Shown piece after piece: positions 40,972 to 49,512 of a DNA stretch of 64,000 bases. Position 1 is the first letter of the stretch. Every line of letters begins with the position of its first letter. The DNA is from Lentzea guizhouensis. Lineage in GTDB: Bacteria > Actinomycetota > Actinomycetes > Mycobacteriales > Pseudonocardiaceae. The stretch is from contig NZ_CP016793.1 of the NCBI RefSeq assembly GCF_001701025.1, positions 2,108,001-2,172,000 of the forward strand. The letters run 5' to 3'. The notes below the pieces were generated by a model. The model saw only the letters and a list, made by a program, of their open reading frames with translations. It was not told where the DNA came from and ran no database searches. The position numbers were made by a program, and so were the translations under genes.

Positions 40972-41973
40972 ATGCCTGGCATTGCTGCCATCGCGAACAC
41001 CTACAACTCCCCGAACTACGTGGGCGAACTCTTCGCCCTCACCCCGTCCGACACGCCTTTTCTCTCCTCGATCGGCGGTCTGACTGGAGGCAAGCGGGCG
41101 AACGGCGTCGTGCACACGTGGTCTGTCTACGACCTGCGGCCCCCGGACGCGAACCGTCAGCGCGTTGAAGGCGGTGACGCCCCGGCGGCGGAGACCCGCG
41201 TCCGTGGCCAGGACCGCAACGTCCTGGAAATCCACCAGGAAACGGTCGGCGTCTCCTACACCCGGCAGGCCTCCCAGCAGATGTTCGCCGGCACGGGCTC
41301 GGCGAACCCGAACGCCGCGAGCATTGGCGGCACCAACGCCGTGACGAACGAGATGGACTGGCAGACCCGCCAGGCCCTTGTGCAGATCGGCCGTGACGTC
41401 GAACTCGGGTTCATCGTCGGCAAGTTCCAGGAGCCCACCGACAACTCCACGGTGCGCAAGACGCGCGGCATCCTGGAGGCCACCAAGACCAACGTCATCA
41501 CCAACGCCACCGCCAAGCCGCTGACCGAGGCAATGATCCTCGACCTGTTGCAGAAGGTGTGGGAGAACGGCGGTATCCAGGTCAGCGAGACCGCGACCCT
41601 GATGTGTGCGGCGTGGCAGAAGCGTCAGCTCACCAACGAGTTCGTCACCAAGAAGAACTATCAGGAGCAGTCGCGCAACGTCGGCGGCGTCGCCGTCTCC
41701 ACGATCGAGACCGATTTCGGGCGGCTCAACATCATGCTGAACCGCTACATGCCCGCTGACACGGTGCAGGTCGTCAGCCTCGACCAGTGCGCCCCAGTGC
41801 TGCTGGAGACCCCCGGCAAGGGCTTCCTGTTCTCGGAGCCGTTGGCGCGCACGGGTTCCACCGACAAGGCGCAGATCTACGGCGAGATCTCGCTGGAGTA
41901 CGGACCGGAGATCGCGCACGGCAAGGTCACCGGCCTGACCACTGCGGCCCCGGCCGGAGGTGGTGGCGCATGA
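40972..41973 (+). CDS. Major capsid protein
   Basis: It has 333 residues, ATG 40972. It fits HK97-fold actinophage capsids: NYVGELFALTPSDTPFLSSIGGL, NVLEIHQETVGVSYTRQASQQM, MDWQTRQALVQIGRDVELGFIVG, and a C-terminal TGSTDKAQIYGEISLEYG. It follows scaffold and precedes head-tail connectors. Confidence 0.88.
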   Translation: MPGIAAIANTYNSPNYVGELFALTPSDTPFLSSIGGLTGGKRANGVVHTWSVYDLRPPDANRQRVEGGDAPAAETRVRGQDRNVLEIHQETVGVSYTRQASQQMFAGTGSANPNAASIGGTNAVTNEMDWQTRQALVQIGRDVELGFIVGKFQEPTDNSTVRKTRGILEATKTNVITNATAKPLTEAMILDLLQKVWENGGIQVSETATLMCAAWQKRQLTNEFVTKKNYQEQSRNVGGVAVSTIETDFGRLNIMLNRYMPADTVQVVSLDQCAPVLLETPGKGFLFSEPLARTGSTDKAQIYGEISLEYGPEIAHGKVTGLTTAAPAGGGGA

Positions 41974-42149
41974 GGTTCACGTCCACCGTCTACAAGGAAC
42001 TCGTCGTGCACGACCTCGGCGTCACCTTCCACGAGGGTGAGGCCGAGGTGACCGACAAGGCCACCGCCGACGCGCTCCGCGGACTGCCCGCGGAGCTCGG
42101 CGTGCGCGCGGTCGGCGGCCGACCTTCGAAGGATCAGGCCCAGTCGTGA
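41970..42149 (+). CDS. Small protein coupled to capsid
   Basis: It has 59 residues, ATG 41970 overlapping the capsid stop. RFTSTVYKELVVHDLGVTFHEGEAEVTDKA is a small beta-like fold, seen after capsid genes as decoration or head-to-tail helper. Function is guessed from position. Confidence 0.6.
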   Translation: MRFTSTVYKELVVHDLGVTFHEGEAEVTDKATADALRGLPAELGVRAVGGRPSKDQAQS

Positions 42150-42169
42150 GCACCTAGTGGGGGCCGGTG

Positions 42170-42364
42170 TCACACCACGCCCGCTTGGTGCAGCACCGCC
42201 AGGGTTACAACGGCAACGCCGCTCAAGGTCGCCAACACGAGCTTGAGAACGCGATATGCGGCGTCCTGCTGCTGCTTGGTCGTCGCCGTGATCGCCTTGT
42301 ACCCGGCGTAGGCGATGAGCAGCACGAACATGGCGACAGCGCCACCGATCAACAAGTCCTTCAT
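42170..42364 (-). CDS. Small two-helix membrane protein, antisense
   Basis: It has 64 residues from ATG 42364. Two hydrophobic helices (LLIGGAVAMFVLLIAYAGYKAI and VLKLVLATLSGVAVVTLAVL) are joined by a polar turn (TATTKQQQDAAYR). The shape resembles holin or pilin-like proteins. It is leftward between capsid and connector genes. Confidence 0.55.
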   Translation of the reverse strand: MKDLLIGGAVAMFVLLIAYAGYKAITATTKQQQDAAYRVLKLVLATLSGVAVVTLAVLHQAGVV

Positions 42365-42620
42365 GGACTCAGTTCCCTTCAACCCAAGCAACGAGGTGTG
42401 AAGGGGAGAAGTCAGCGGTTAATTACATAGTTTACATGCATTGCCGTGACCCCCTCGCTCAATCTTGCCAGACGGCAAAGACAGTCACGAGGCCGCTCTT
42501 CACCTCACCAGTGTCAGGCCATTTCTGAGGCGCGCGAAACCCTCAAATCTTTCTGTGGATAACTCGCGGCCTGTGGACAACTGCGGCTGAAACCGGCTCT
42601 TGAGGTTGCGCGGTGGTGCT

Positions 42621-42977
42621 GTGTCTGCACCTACTTCGCTGGCCACCGTCGATGATGTCCAGGCACGCACAGAACAGCAGTTCACACCTGCTGAGCGCAC
42701 CCGCGTCACCGTCCTGTGCGCAGACGCCTCAGCGATGGCGCACACCCTCGTCCCGACCATGACTACCCCGCCGCCAGCCACGGCAGTCGGGGTGATTTGC
42801 GCTGCTGTGCTACGTGCGCTTGCAGCGCCACCGGAGGGGTTGAAGGAAGAGGCGATCGGCGGGCATTCCCGCACGCTCGCTCATGACGGCGGGGGTCTGT
42901 ACTTCACCGCTGCCGAGCTGGAACTCCTGCGTCCGCCCGTGCCCTCGCCACGCGGGGCGTTCTCGATCTGGACGTAG
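42621..42977 (+). CDS. Head-tail connector
   Basis: It has 118 residues, GTG 42621. LATVDDVQARTEQQFTPAERTRVTVLCADASAM begins it, and AVGVICAAVLRALAAPPEGLKEEAIGGHSRTL is the helical adaptor pattern of phage gp6/gp15-type head completion proteins. A TTG at 42600 would add seven residues. Confidence 0.75.
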   Translation: MSAPTSLATVDDVQARTEQQFTPAERTRVTVLCADASAMAHTLVPTMTTPPPATAVGVICAAVLRALAAPPEGLKEEAIGGHSRTLAHDGGGLYFTAAELELLRPPVPSPRGAFSIWT

Positions 42978-43164
42978 CCGCCGCCGAGGCCCAAGCCGCT
43001 ACGCCGGCGGCGACACCCCACATCGCCACGGCAGCGACGATCGGCCACCACACAGACTCGGTGACCGCGAGCAGCACGTTGACCACCGCGCAGGACAGCA
43101 ACACGAGCACCGACACACAGAGCACCGCGCGTGCCCCTGCGCTCGTCGCGTCCTGCCCGGCCAT
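42904..43164 (-). CDS. Small two-helix membrane protein, antisense
   Basis: It has 86 residues, ATG 43164 with GAGGAACGGG upstream. Two helices (VLCVSVLVLLSCAVVNVLLAV and WPIVAAVAMWGVAAGVAAWA), then an Arg-rich tail. It overlaps the 3' end of the connector gene by 74 bases and fills a 260-base gap with no rightward gene. Confidence 0.5.
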   Translation of the reverse strand: MAGQDATSAGARAVLCVSVLVLLSCAVVNVLLAVTESVWWPIVAAVAMWGVAAGVAAWASAAATSRSRTPRVARARADAGVPARQR

Positions 43165-43236
43165 GCCCGTTCCTCGCCTTCCTGTTGATCCCGATGTATC
43201 GCCTCTCGACCTGCTCTGTTACCGAAGGAGGTGAGG

Positions 43237-43566
43237 GTGCAGCTCCCTCACATCGTCACGTTCGTTGATCCCCTGGAGGGCGAGGACCAGTACGGAAACC
43301 CTTCCCCCGCCCTGTTCTACGGCCCTGGAGCGCCTCGCCGGGACGTGCGCGGCTACATGCAGCCCCACACCGGTTCCGAACCCGTGGAGGCGGGCCGTCA
43401 GCCGGTGATCTCGCGCTGGAGGCTGTTCACCTACGCCCCGGTCGGCCCGCGTGACCAGGTCGAGTGGCGCGGCCGGACGTTCCGCATCGACGGCATGCCC
43501 GAAGTGTGGGAACCGGCGTTCGGCCGCCCCCGGTTCTGGGTGCGCCTCGTGGAAGTGGAGGGCTAA
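43237..43566 (+). CDS. Head closure (stopper) protein
   Basis: It has 109 residues from GTG 43237, chosen because AAGGAGGTGAGG precedes it (GTG 43231 lies inside that site). ITFVDP-type opening (HIVTFVDPLEGEDQYGNPSP) and DQVEWRGRTFRIDGMPEVW are typical of phage stopper/gp16-like proteins. Confidence 0.75.
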   Translation: MQLPHIVTFVDPLEGEDQYGNPSPALFYGPGAPRRDVRGYMQPHTGSEPVEAGRQPVISRWRLFTYAPVGPRDQVEWRGRTFRIDGMPEVWEPAFGRPRFWVRLVEVEG

Positions 43567-43569
43567 AGC

Positions 43570-43890
43570 ATGTCCCGCGCTTTCCAGGGCTTCCGCGTCG
43601 ACCGTGACGGCGTCGCCGAGATCCTCCAGTCCCCCACACTGGCCGCCCACATCAAGGCCCTCGCCGAGGAAGTGGCGACCGGCGCCCGCTCGCAGGGCCA
43701 CCGGGTCACCTCCGACGACCTGCTGCCCGTCGACGTCCTGCACGACCCCGCCCCCGACCGAGTCGCCTACACCGTCGCCGTGCAGCACCCGGCCGGGATG
43801 GGCATGGAGGCCAAGCACGGCATCCTGACCCGCGCGGCCGAAGCCCTCGGCCTCGACGTGCACGGCATCGACACCCGCCGCGACACATGA
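43570..43890 (+). CDS. Neck protein (HK97 gp10-like)
   Basis: It has 106 residues, ATG 43570. ILQSPTLAAHIKALAEEVATGARSQG and the tail VAVQHPAGMGMEAKHGILTRAAEALG fit gp10/minor capsid-type tail completion proteins. It overlaps the next start (ATGA). Confidence 0.75.
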   Translation: MSRAFQGFRVDRDGVAEILQSPTLAAHIKALAEEVATGARSQGHRVTSDDLLPVDVLHDPAPDRVAYTVAVQHPAGMGMEAKHGILTRAAEALGLDVHGIDTRRDT

Positions 43891-44318
43891 CCGGCCCCGC
43901 CCCGATTCCCGTTCCCATCGACGCGGTGGAACTCGTCCTCACGGTGCTGCGCCCCCTGCTGGCCGCCCGCCCCGAACCCGTCCTGAAAGGCCTGAAGATC
44001 GGCACCGAGACCGGCCACGGCCGTGAGGGCGGACCGCCGTCCCTGCCCTGGTTACGCCTCACCGAGGAAAGCCACACGTGGCGGTGGCCCGCCGTGCAAC
44101 GCGTCGTGCTCCGGCTGACCTGCTGGCACCGCACCGACCACGACGCCAAGGCCGCGGTAGGCCTAGCCCTCGCCGTGTTGTGCTCGCTGCGCGGTGTTCG
44201 TGGCGTGCTCGATGTCGAGCCGATCGTGGGTCCGATCGCCGCACCAGACCCGCACACCCGCAAGCCGCTCGCGACCGCGACGGCCGCCGTCCGCATCCGG
44301 ACACCCGCCCGACCCTGA
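43887..44318 (+). CDS. Tail terminator
   Basis: It has 143 residues, ATG 43887. IDAVELVLTVLRPLLAARPEPVLKG and SLPWLRLTEES, VVLRLTCWHRTDHDAKAAVGLALAVL match tail terminator/U-like proteins by position and pattern. Confidence 0.72.
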   Translation: MTGPAPIPVPIDAVELVLTVLRPLLAARPEPVLKGLKIGTETGHGREGGPPSLPWLRLTEESHTWRWPAVQRVVLRLTCWHRTDHDAKAAVGLALAVLCSLRGVRGVLDVEPIVGPIAAPDPHTRKPLATATAAVRIRTPARP

Positions 44319-44415
44319 ACCCCGTCCGCTACGGAGGCTCCGCCGCCGTTACTCGAGACGATTCCCGCGAGTGCGCTCCGGGGCCTCCAGCCCGCACCCC
44401 TGGAGGCACCCCCGC

Positions 44416-45042
44416 TTGAGCCTGCACCCCACCCTTGTCCGTGTCCCCGGCACGGGCGAACTGTCACTCGCACCACCCGGCACCCCCGAACCGCCCGACT
44501 CGACCACCGCACTGGCCGCCGCCTGGACCGGCCTCGGGTTGTCCACTGAAGACGGTGTGACGATCAAGCGCACGATCGAGAAGTCCGGTACGACGCACTG
44601 GCAGCAGATCACCCCGGCCCGCTACATCTACACCTCCCAGGAACTCACCGTCGCCAGCGTGTTCCAGGAGTCCAAGGGCGCGGTCCTGAGCGTCTACTTC
44701 GGCGGCATGACCTTCGCCGAGACCGCGACCGGCAGCAAGAAGTACCGCGCGGAGATCAGCGCCGTCCCCAAGGGCGACGAACGCGCGCTGTGCGTGGACT
44801 GGACAGACCAGATCAGCGCCACCGAGATCTACCACCACCGGCTCTACGTCCCCCGCGTCGAGGTCTCCGAGACCGCCGACGCCCAGTGGACCCGCACCCA
44901 GGAAGCCCGATGGGGCCTCACCTTCGCCGCCCTCTCGCCCGCCTCCGGCACCACCTTGGCCGTGTGGCTGACCGATGACCCCGCCGTCCTGCTGGCCACC
45001 CCCGGCGGCGGCTCTCTCGCCGCCTCCGGCAAGTCCGACTAA
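44416..45042 (+). CDS. Major tail tube protein
   Basis: It has 208 residues, TTG 44416 with CTGGAGG eight to nine bases upstream. AAWTGLGLSTEDGVTIKRTIEKSGTTHWQQ, ELTVASVFQESKGAVLSVYFGG and YHHRLYVPRVEVSETAD are tail tube features. It precedes the tail chaperones. Confidence 0.82.
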   Translation: MSLHPTLVRVPGTGELSLAPPGTPEPPDSTTALAAAWTGLGLSTEDGVTIKRTIEKSGTTHWQQITPARYIYTSQELTVASVFQESKGAVLSVYFGGMTFAETATGSKKYRAEISAVPKGDERALCVDWTDQISATEIYHHRLYVPRVEVSETADAQWTRTQEARWGLTFAALSPASGTTLAVWLTDDPAVLLATPGGGSLAASGKSD

Positions 45043-45064
45043 GAACCGTTAGGAGACAACAACT

Positions 45065-45346
45065 GTGAGTCAGCGTCAGCGCCGTGAGGCGACCGGCACC
45101 ACCCAGACTGGCGGCAAGCCCGGCTCGGCGGTGATGTGGCGGGGCAAGCGGTTCGGCCTGCCCGCACCACAGGACTACCCGCTGGACGCGATCGAGGCCG
45201 AGGAGAGCGGCCAGACTCTCACCGCCCTGCGGCTCATCCTCGGCGACGACCAGTATTCCACCTTCCGCACGCTCGCCCGCACCACGGGCGACGCGGACGA
45301 CTTCTCCAAGGCGATCATGCGGGAGCTGGGGCGGGGAAACCGGTAG
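45065..45346 (+). CDS. Tail assembly chaperone, short form (G)
   Basis: It has 93 residues, GTG 45065. GKRFGLPAPQDYPLDAIEAEESGQTLTALRLILGDDQYSTFR is the usual G-type chaperone. It stops at 45346, six bases past a GGGAAAC slippery site. It guides tape measure and tube assembly. Confidence 0.85.
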   Translation: MSQRQRREATGTTQTGGKPGSAVMWRGKRFGLPAPQDYPLDAIEAEESGQTLTALRLILGDDQYSTFRTLARTTGDADDFSKAIMRELGRGNR

Positions 45347-45747
45347 TCGTCGGCCGCCTGCTGGCCGACGACACCACCGCCGAAGCCCTCGAAACCGACC
45401 TCCTCCGGTACGGGGTCGACCTGCTCGACCTCTACCGAGGCCGCCTGTCCTACCGCCGCGTGTGCGCCCTGGTCGCCAACCTCCCCGCCGACGCGGCCGT
45501 GTGGCGGTCGGCGGGCACCGACGCCGGCTGGACCCGGACGGATCTCGCGCTGGCCGCACTGGAACGCCGCGTCACGCTGCTGTGGGCCACGGTCGCCACC
45601 GCTCTCGGGCACAAGGTCACCGACGCCGACGTCGTGGGGCCGTTCGACACCTCTGCCACCTCGCCCGCGCTGACTGCGGGAGGAGGTGAACCAGGACCGG
45701 AACAGAAGTCCATGCGCGAGATCGCGCTGTGGATGCGGGGCGGGTGA
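45065..45747 (+). CDS. Tail assembly chaperone, frameshifted long form (G-T)
   Basis: Slippage at 45334-45340 moves the ribosome to the -1 frame, giving GKPVVVGRLLADDTTAEALE and continuing to a stop at 45745-45747, about 227 residues in all. The T part (LLRYGVDLLDLYRGRLSYRRVCALVANLP) is conserved in actinophages. The second frame has no start of its own near the shift. Confidence 0.85.
45334..45340 (+). promoter_or_regulatory. Programmed -1 frameshift site GGGAAAC
   Basis: The zero frame reads CGG GGA AAC CGG TAG; G-GGA-AAC is a canonical X-XXY-YYZ heptamer. After the slip GGG AAA is followed by CCG GTA GTC. The zero-frame stop is only two codons later. Confidence 0.9.
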
Positions 45748-45753
45748 TCGCCC

Positions 45754-48669
45754 CTGACCTATGTCGGCCACACCTACCTCAAGATCCTGCCCAGCCTCGT
45801 GGGCCTCGGCGCGGCCGTGAAGAAGGCCATCAACGACGAGGAACGCGGCGCACCCAACATCAGCCTCGGCGCACAGATCCAGACCGCCCTGGCCCGCGCA
45901 CAGCTCCAGCAGCTCGCCGCCCAAGGCGACCAGACCGCCATGCGGCTGCTCGCCCAGCTCGACACCGCACCCGCCGAACGCGACGCCGCCGCCCTGCGGG
46001 AACGGCAGAGCCGGAAGGCGATCCAGATTCGCGCGGTCCTGGACCGCTCGTTCACCGCCAGCCTCGCCGGACTCGGGCAACTGGACCGCGCACTCACCGG
46101 CACCACGGCATCCGTCGTCAGCAACACCGCCAGCGTCGGCGCGGCCACTCTGAAATACGGCGCTTACGCCGCTGCTCTCGCGCAGGCCATCAGCGTCACG
46201 GGCGGTTTGGGTGCGGCGGCGGCCACCGCCTCGGGCTCACTGCTGGTGCTCCCGGCCGTGGGCATCGCCGCGGCACTCGCCGTCAAGACGCTCAAGCTCG
46301 GCGTCGAGGGCCTGTCCGAGGCATTCGACGCGGAGTCCGCCGAGGACTACGCCAAGGCCGTCAAGGACTTCCCGCCCGCGATGCGGGAGACCACCGACGC
46401 CGTGCGGGCACTGCGACCGCAACTCGACGGCCTCCAGCTCGACATCCGCACCCGCTTGTTCGAGGGGCTCGGCAAGGAGGTCGAGCAGCTCGGCGGGACC
46501 TACCTGCCGGTGCTGCGCGGCGGCCTGGCCGACATCGCCGGAGGCTTCAACCTCGCCGCCCGCAACGCATCCGCGTTCGCCCGCGACGGCCGCACCGTCG
46601 ACGACGTCCGGCTGATCCTCGACCAGACCGGCCAGTCCGTCCGCGCCCTGTCCGGCGGGGCCGCGCCGCTGCTCCAGATCATCCGTGACCTGGCGGCGGT
46701 CGGCTCCGAGTTCCTGCCGGGCTTCGCGTCCGGATTCGCGGACGGCGCAACGAGTCTCGCCGACTTCGTCAGCCGCGCCCGCGAGACCGGCCAGCTCCGG
46801 GAGTGGATGAGCGCCGGGTTGTCGGCGGTCGGCGACTTCCTGACCACCGTGGCCAACCTGGGCCGGATCGTGTTCACGGTCCTGTCCGCCGCGAACACCC
46901 ACGGCGCAAGCCTGTTCGCCACCCTCTCCGCCCTCACCGGCTCCCTGCTGACATTTCTGCGCAGTGCCGAGGGAACCGTTGCACTACAACAGTTCTTCGG
47001 CGGATTATCCGATGCGACATCGGGTCTGCTGACGTTGCTGGAGGCAGTGGGCCGCGCCTTCGCCTCCGACACGATCCCCGCTGTCGGCCAGCTCGGCTCA
47101 TCCCTCGGCGTGGCGTTCACGATGCTGGCCGCTGGAGCAAAACCAGCCGCCGAAATCCTGGCCGTCCTCGCGCCTCTGGCCGGGGTCGCCGCGCAGGCGC
47201 TCGCCTCGGTGCTCGTGCCGGCATTGGGCGCTGTCTCCGGCATCGTCGCCGAGCTCGCGCCCGTGGTCGGCGAGCTCGTGCAGGAGCTCGTCGGCGGCGC
47301 GCTCGCCGACGGCATCCGCGAACTCACCCCTGACCTGCTCGAACTCGCCCGCGCCGCCAAGCCGCTGATCTCCGCCGTCGGCCAGCTACTCGTCCAGGCG
47401 CTCCGCGCGGCCGTGCCCGCCCTCTCGGCGCTGCTCGGCGCGTTGACGCCGATCGCCACCGAGCTGGGCGGCGCGTTCGTCGAAGCCCTCACCGCCGCGC
47501 TGCCGCTCATCACGATCTTGGCGACCGTCTTTTCGGATGTTTTGCTGGCCGCGTGGGAGCAGGCCCGGCCCGTGCTGCCTGTGCTGGTCGAGTCGATCCG
47601 GCAACTCGTGACCGCCCTGGACCTGTCGGCGGCCACGCCGTCGCTGGTCGAAACCGGCATGCTGCTGGGCAAGATCCTGGCCGAGGCGCTGCGCAACCTC
47701 GTTCCGCTGATCCCGCCGCTCGCCGCCGCGTGGATTCAGTTCTGGTCCGAGGGCCTGCTGCCGATGACGCCGCTCTTGCTGCGCATCGTCTCCGAACTGC
47801 TGCCCGAGCTGCTCCCGCTGCTCGGCGAACTCGTGCCCGTCATCACGCAAGCCTTGACGATCATGACCGTCTGGAACGCGGCACTACTCAAGCTCGCCGC
47901 GCTATTCGTCGAGCACGTGATCCCCGTGCTGAAGCTGTTCATCAACGACGGCGTGAAACCGGTCTTCCGCAACGCCCTGGAGATCATCTCCGCCACCCTC
48001 TCGCTCATCCAGGGCGTGATCAACACCGGCCTCGCGCTGCTGTCCGGTGACTGGTCGCGGGCCTGGCGCGGCGTGCAGGACATCGCGTCCGCCGCCTGGC
48101 GGCTGCTGGTCTCCGGCGCGGAACTCGGCGTGCGGTCCCTGCTCGGGTTCTTCGGTGGCCTGCCAGGGCAGATCCTGTCCAGCTTCGGCAACGTCGGCTC
48201 CCTGCTGCTCGAAGCGGGCAAGAACCTGATTCGCGGCTTCCTGCGCGGCATCGAGTCCATGATCAGCAGCGTGCGCGCGAAGCTGCGCGAGCTGACCGAC
48301 CTGCTGCCCGACTGGAAGGGACCACCGCAGCGGGATGCGAAGCTGTTGCGCGCCAACGGTGTTCTCATCATGCGTTCGCTGGTGGACGGTTTCGAGGCCG
48401 AGGAACCGGCCGTGCGCCGCTACCTCACTGACCTGACCGACCGCATCCCCGCCGCCACGCTCGCCGTGGAGACCGGACCCGTTGCCGCGCAACGACTCGC
48501 CGCCCAAGCGGCTGCCACGGCCGGCCGGGACGACCAGAAGGCGGCGGACCTCGCCGCGCTGGTCGAGGCGATCGAACGCCTTGCCGGACGGCCGGTCGTG
48601 GTGCAGGTCGGCGCGACCGAGATCGCCCGCGCCACCGCCGAAGGCCAGCACGCACTGTCGCGGAGGTGA
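45754..48669 (+). CDS. Tape measure protein
   Basis: It has about 971 residues, the longest gene of the element, as in most siphoviruses. Helical repeats, long hydrophobic stretches (LAQAISVTGGLGAAAATASGS and ILAVLAPLAGVAAQALASVL) and a C-terminal GFLRGIESMISSVRAKLRELTDLLPDWKGPP are typical. The conserved start LTYVGHTYLKILPSL lies upstream of the first GTG (45799). The only start-like codon that includes it is CTG 45754. The frame is the same as the chaperone T frame, separated by one TGA. Confidence 0.88.
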   Translation: MTYVGHTYLKILPSLVGLGAAVKKAINDEERGAPNISLGAQIQTALARAQLQQLAAQGDQTAMRLLAQLDTAPAERDAAALRERQSRKAIQIRAVLDRSFTASLAGLGQLDRALTGTTASVVSNTASVGAATLKYGAYAAALAQAISVTGGLGAAAATASGSLLVLPAVGIAAALAVKTLKLGVEGLSEAFDAESAEDYAKAVKDFPPAMRETTDAVRALRPQLDGLQLDIRTRLFEGLGKEVEQLGGTYLPVLRGGLADIAGGFNLAARNASAFARDGRTVDDVRLILDQTGQSVRALSGGAAPLLQIIRDLAAVGSEFLPGFASGFADGATSLADFVSRARETGQLREWMSAGLSAVGDFLTTVANLGRIVFTVLSAANTHGASLFATLSALTGSLLTFLRSAEGTVALQQFFGGLSDATSGLLTLLEAVGRAFASDTIPAVGQLGSSLGVAFTMLAAGAKPAAEILAVLAPLAGVAAQALASVLVPALGAVSGIVAELAPVVGELVQELVGGALADGIRELTPDLLELARAAKPLISAVGQLLVQALRAAVPALSALLGALTPIATELGGAFVEALTAALPLITILATVFSDVLLAAWEQARPVLPVLVESIRQLVTALDLSAATPSLVETGMLLGKILAEALRNLVPLIPPLAAAWIQFWSEGLLPMTPLLLRIVSELLPELLPLLGELVPVITQALTIMTVWNAALLKLAALFVEHVIPVLKLFINDGVKPVFRNALEIISATLSLIQGVINTGLALLSGDWSRAWRGVQDIASAAWRLLVSGAELGVRSLLGFFGGLPGQILSSFGNVGSLLLEAGKNLIRGFLRGIESMISSVRAKLRELTDLLPDWKGPPQRDAKLLRANGVLIMRSLVDGFEAEEPAVRRYLTDLTDRIPAATLAVETGPVAAQRLAAQAAATAGRDDQKAADLAALVEAIERLAGRPVVVQVGATEIARATAEGQHALSRR

Positions 48670-49463
48670 CGCCGTTGGGTTCGTTGTGGATCGGCCCGCT
48701 AGGACGCCTGCGTGAAGTCCGCGACGCGGCCACCGACCTGGACCGGTCCATCAGTCTGGGCGTGCAGGAGTTCGCGGCGCTGTCGGGCGGGATCACTACC
48801 ACTCGCCTGGCAGCGCCACCGCGCCGCCTCGCCCTGTCCTGGACCGCGATGGCCCCGGCCGAAGCGGGGTGGGTGGAGGCGTTGGCGCGCGGCGTGTTCG
48901 GCCCTGGCCCTCTGGCCGTGATCGATCCCGCCGCCCGCAACCTGCTCGATGGCGGGCAGTCGCAGGGGTACGGGCCGCGCGCGGCCTACCTGATGTCCGG
49001 GTGGGGCACGCTGAACGAACGCGCGGATCGGGTGATCACCGTGACCGACCCGCGCGACAACGACGGGGTGCTGTTGCTGCACCCGCACTGGTTCGGCTGG
49101 CCCGTCGTCCCCGGCCTGCCCGTCCACATGGCCACCGGCCTACCGGACGTGCGCTGCGCCTTCACGTTCTACACAGCCGATCAGGGCTTCGTCGGCGAGG
49201 CCGGACCGTCCTCATTGCTGACCGCCGTACCGCCCGCCGGTGCGGTGTTCGTCCTGCCGCGCCTCATCCTGCGCGCCTGGACCGGCACGAAACCGATCGG
49301 TCCGGCGCTGCTACGCATGGGCGACCCCGTCACCGCCGACGAGGTCGGCACGCTCGGCGACGGCTGCCCCGCAATGACCGTCACCGGCTACACCGACAAG
49401 GCCCGGCCACCGCACCGCGACCTGTCCCTGACCCTCGTGGAGGTCCGCCGTACTCCCCGCTAG
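48666..49463 (+). CDS. Distal tail protein
   Basis: It has 265 residues, GTG 48666. SLWIGPLGRLREVRDAATDLDRS start, PRRLALSWTAMAPAEAGWVEALARG, and a carbohydrate-fold-like middle (CAFTFYTADQGFVGEAGPS). It follows the tape measure, as Dit-type baseplate hub genes do. Confidence 0.75.
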   Translation: MTPLGSLWIGPLGRLREVRDAATDLDRSISLGVQEFAALSGGITTTRLAAPPRRLALSWTAMAPAEAGWVEALARGVFGPGPLAVIDPAARNLLDGGQSQGYGPRAAYLMSGWGTLNERADRVITVTDPRDNDGVLLLHPHWFGWPVVPGLPVHMATGLPDVRCAFTFYTADQGFVGEAGPSSLLTAVPPAGAVFVLPRLILRAWTGTKPIGPALLRMGDPVTADEVGTLGDGCPAMTVTGYTDKARPPHRDLSLTLVEVRRTPR

Positions 49464-49512
49464 CCCGAACCTCACCACCGCCCTACAGAACGCCGAACGC
49501 ACCAACACCACC

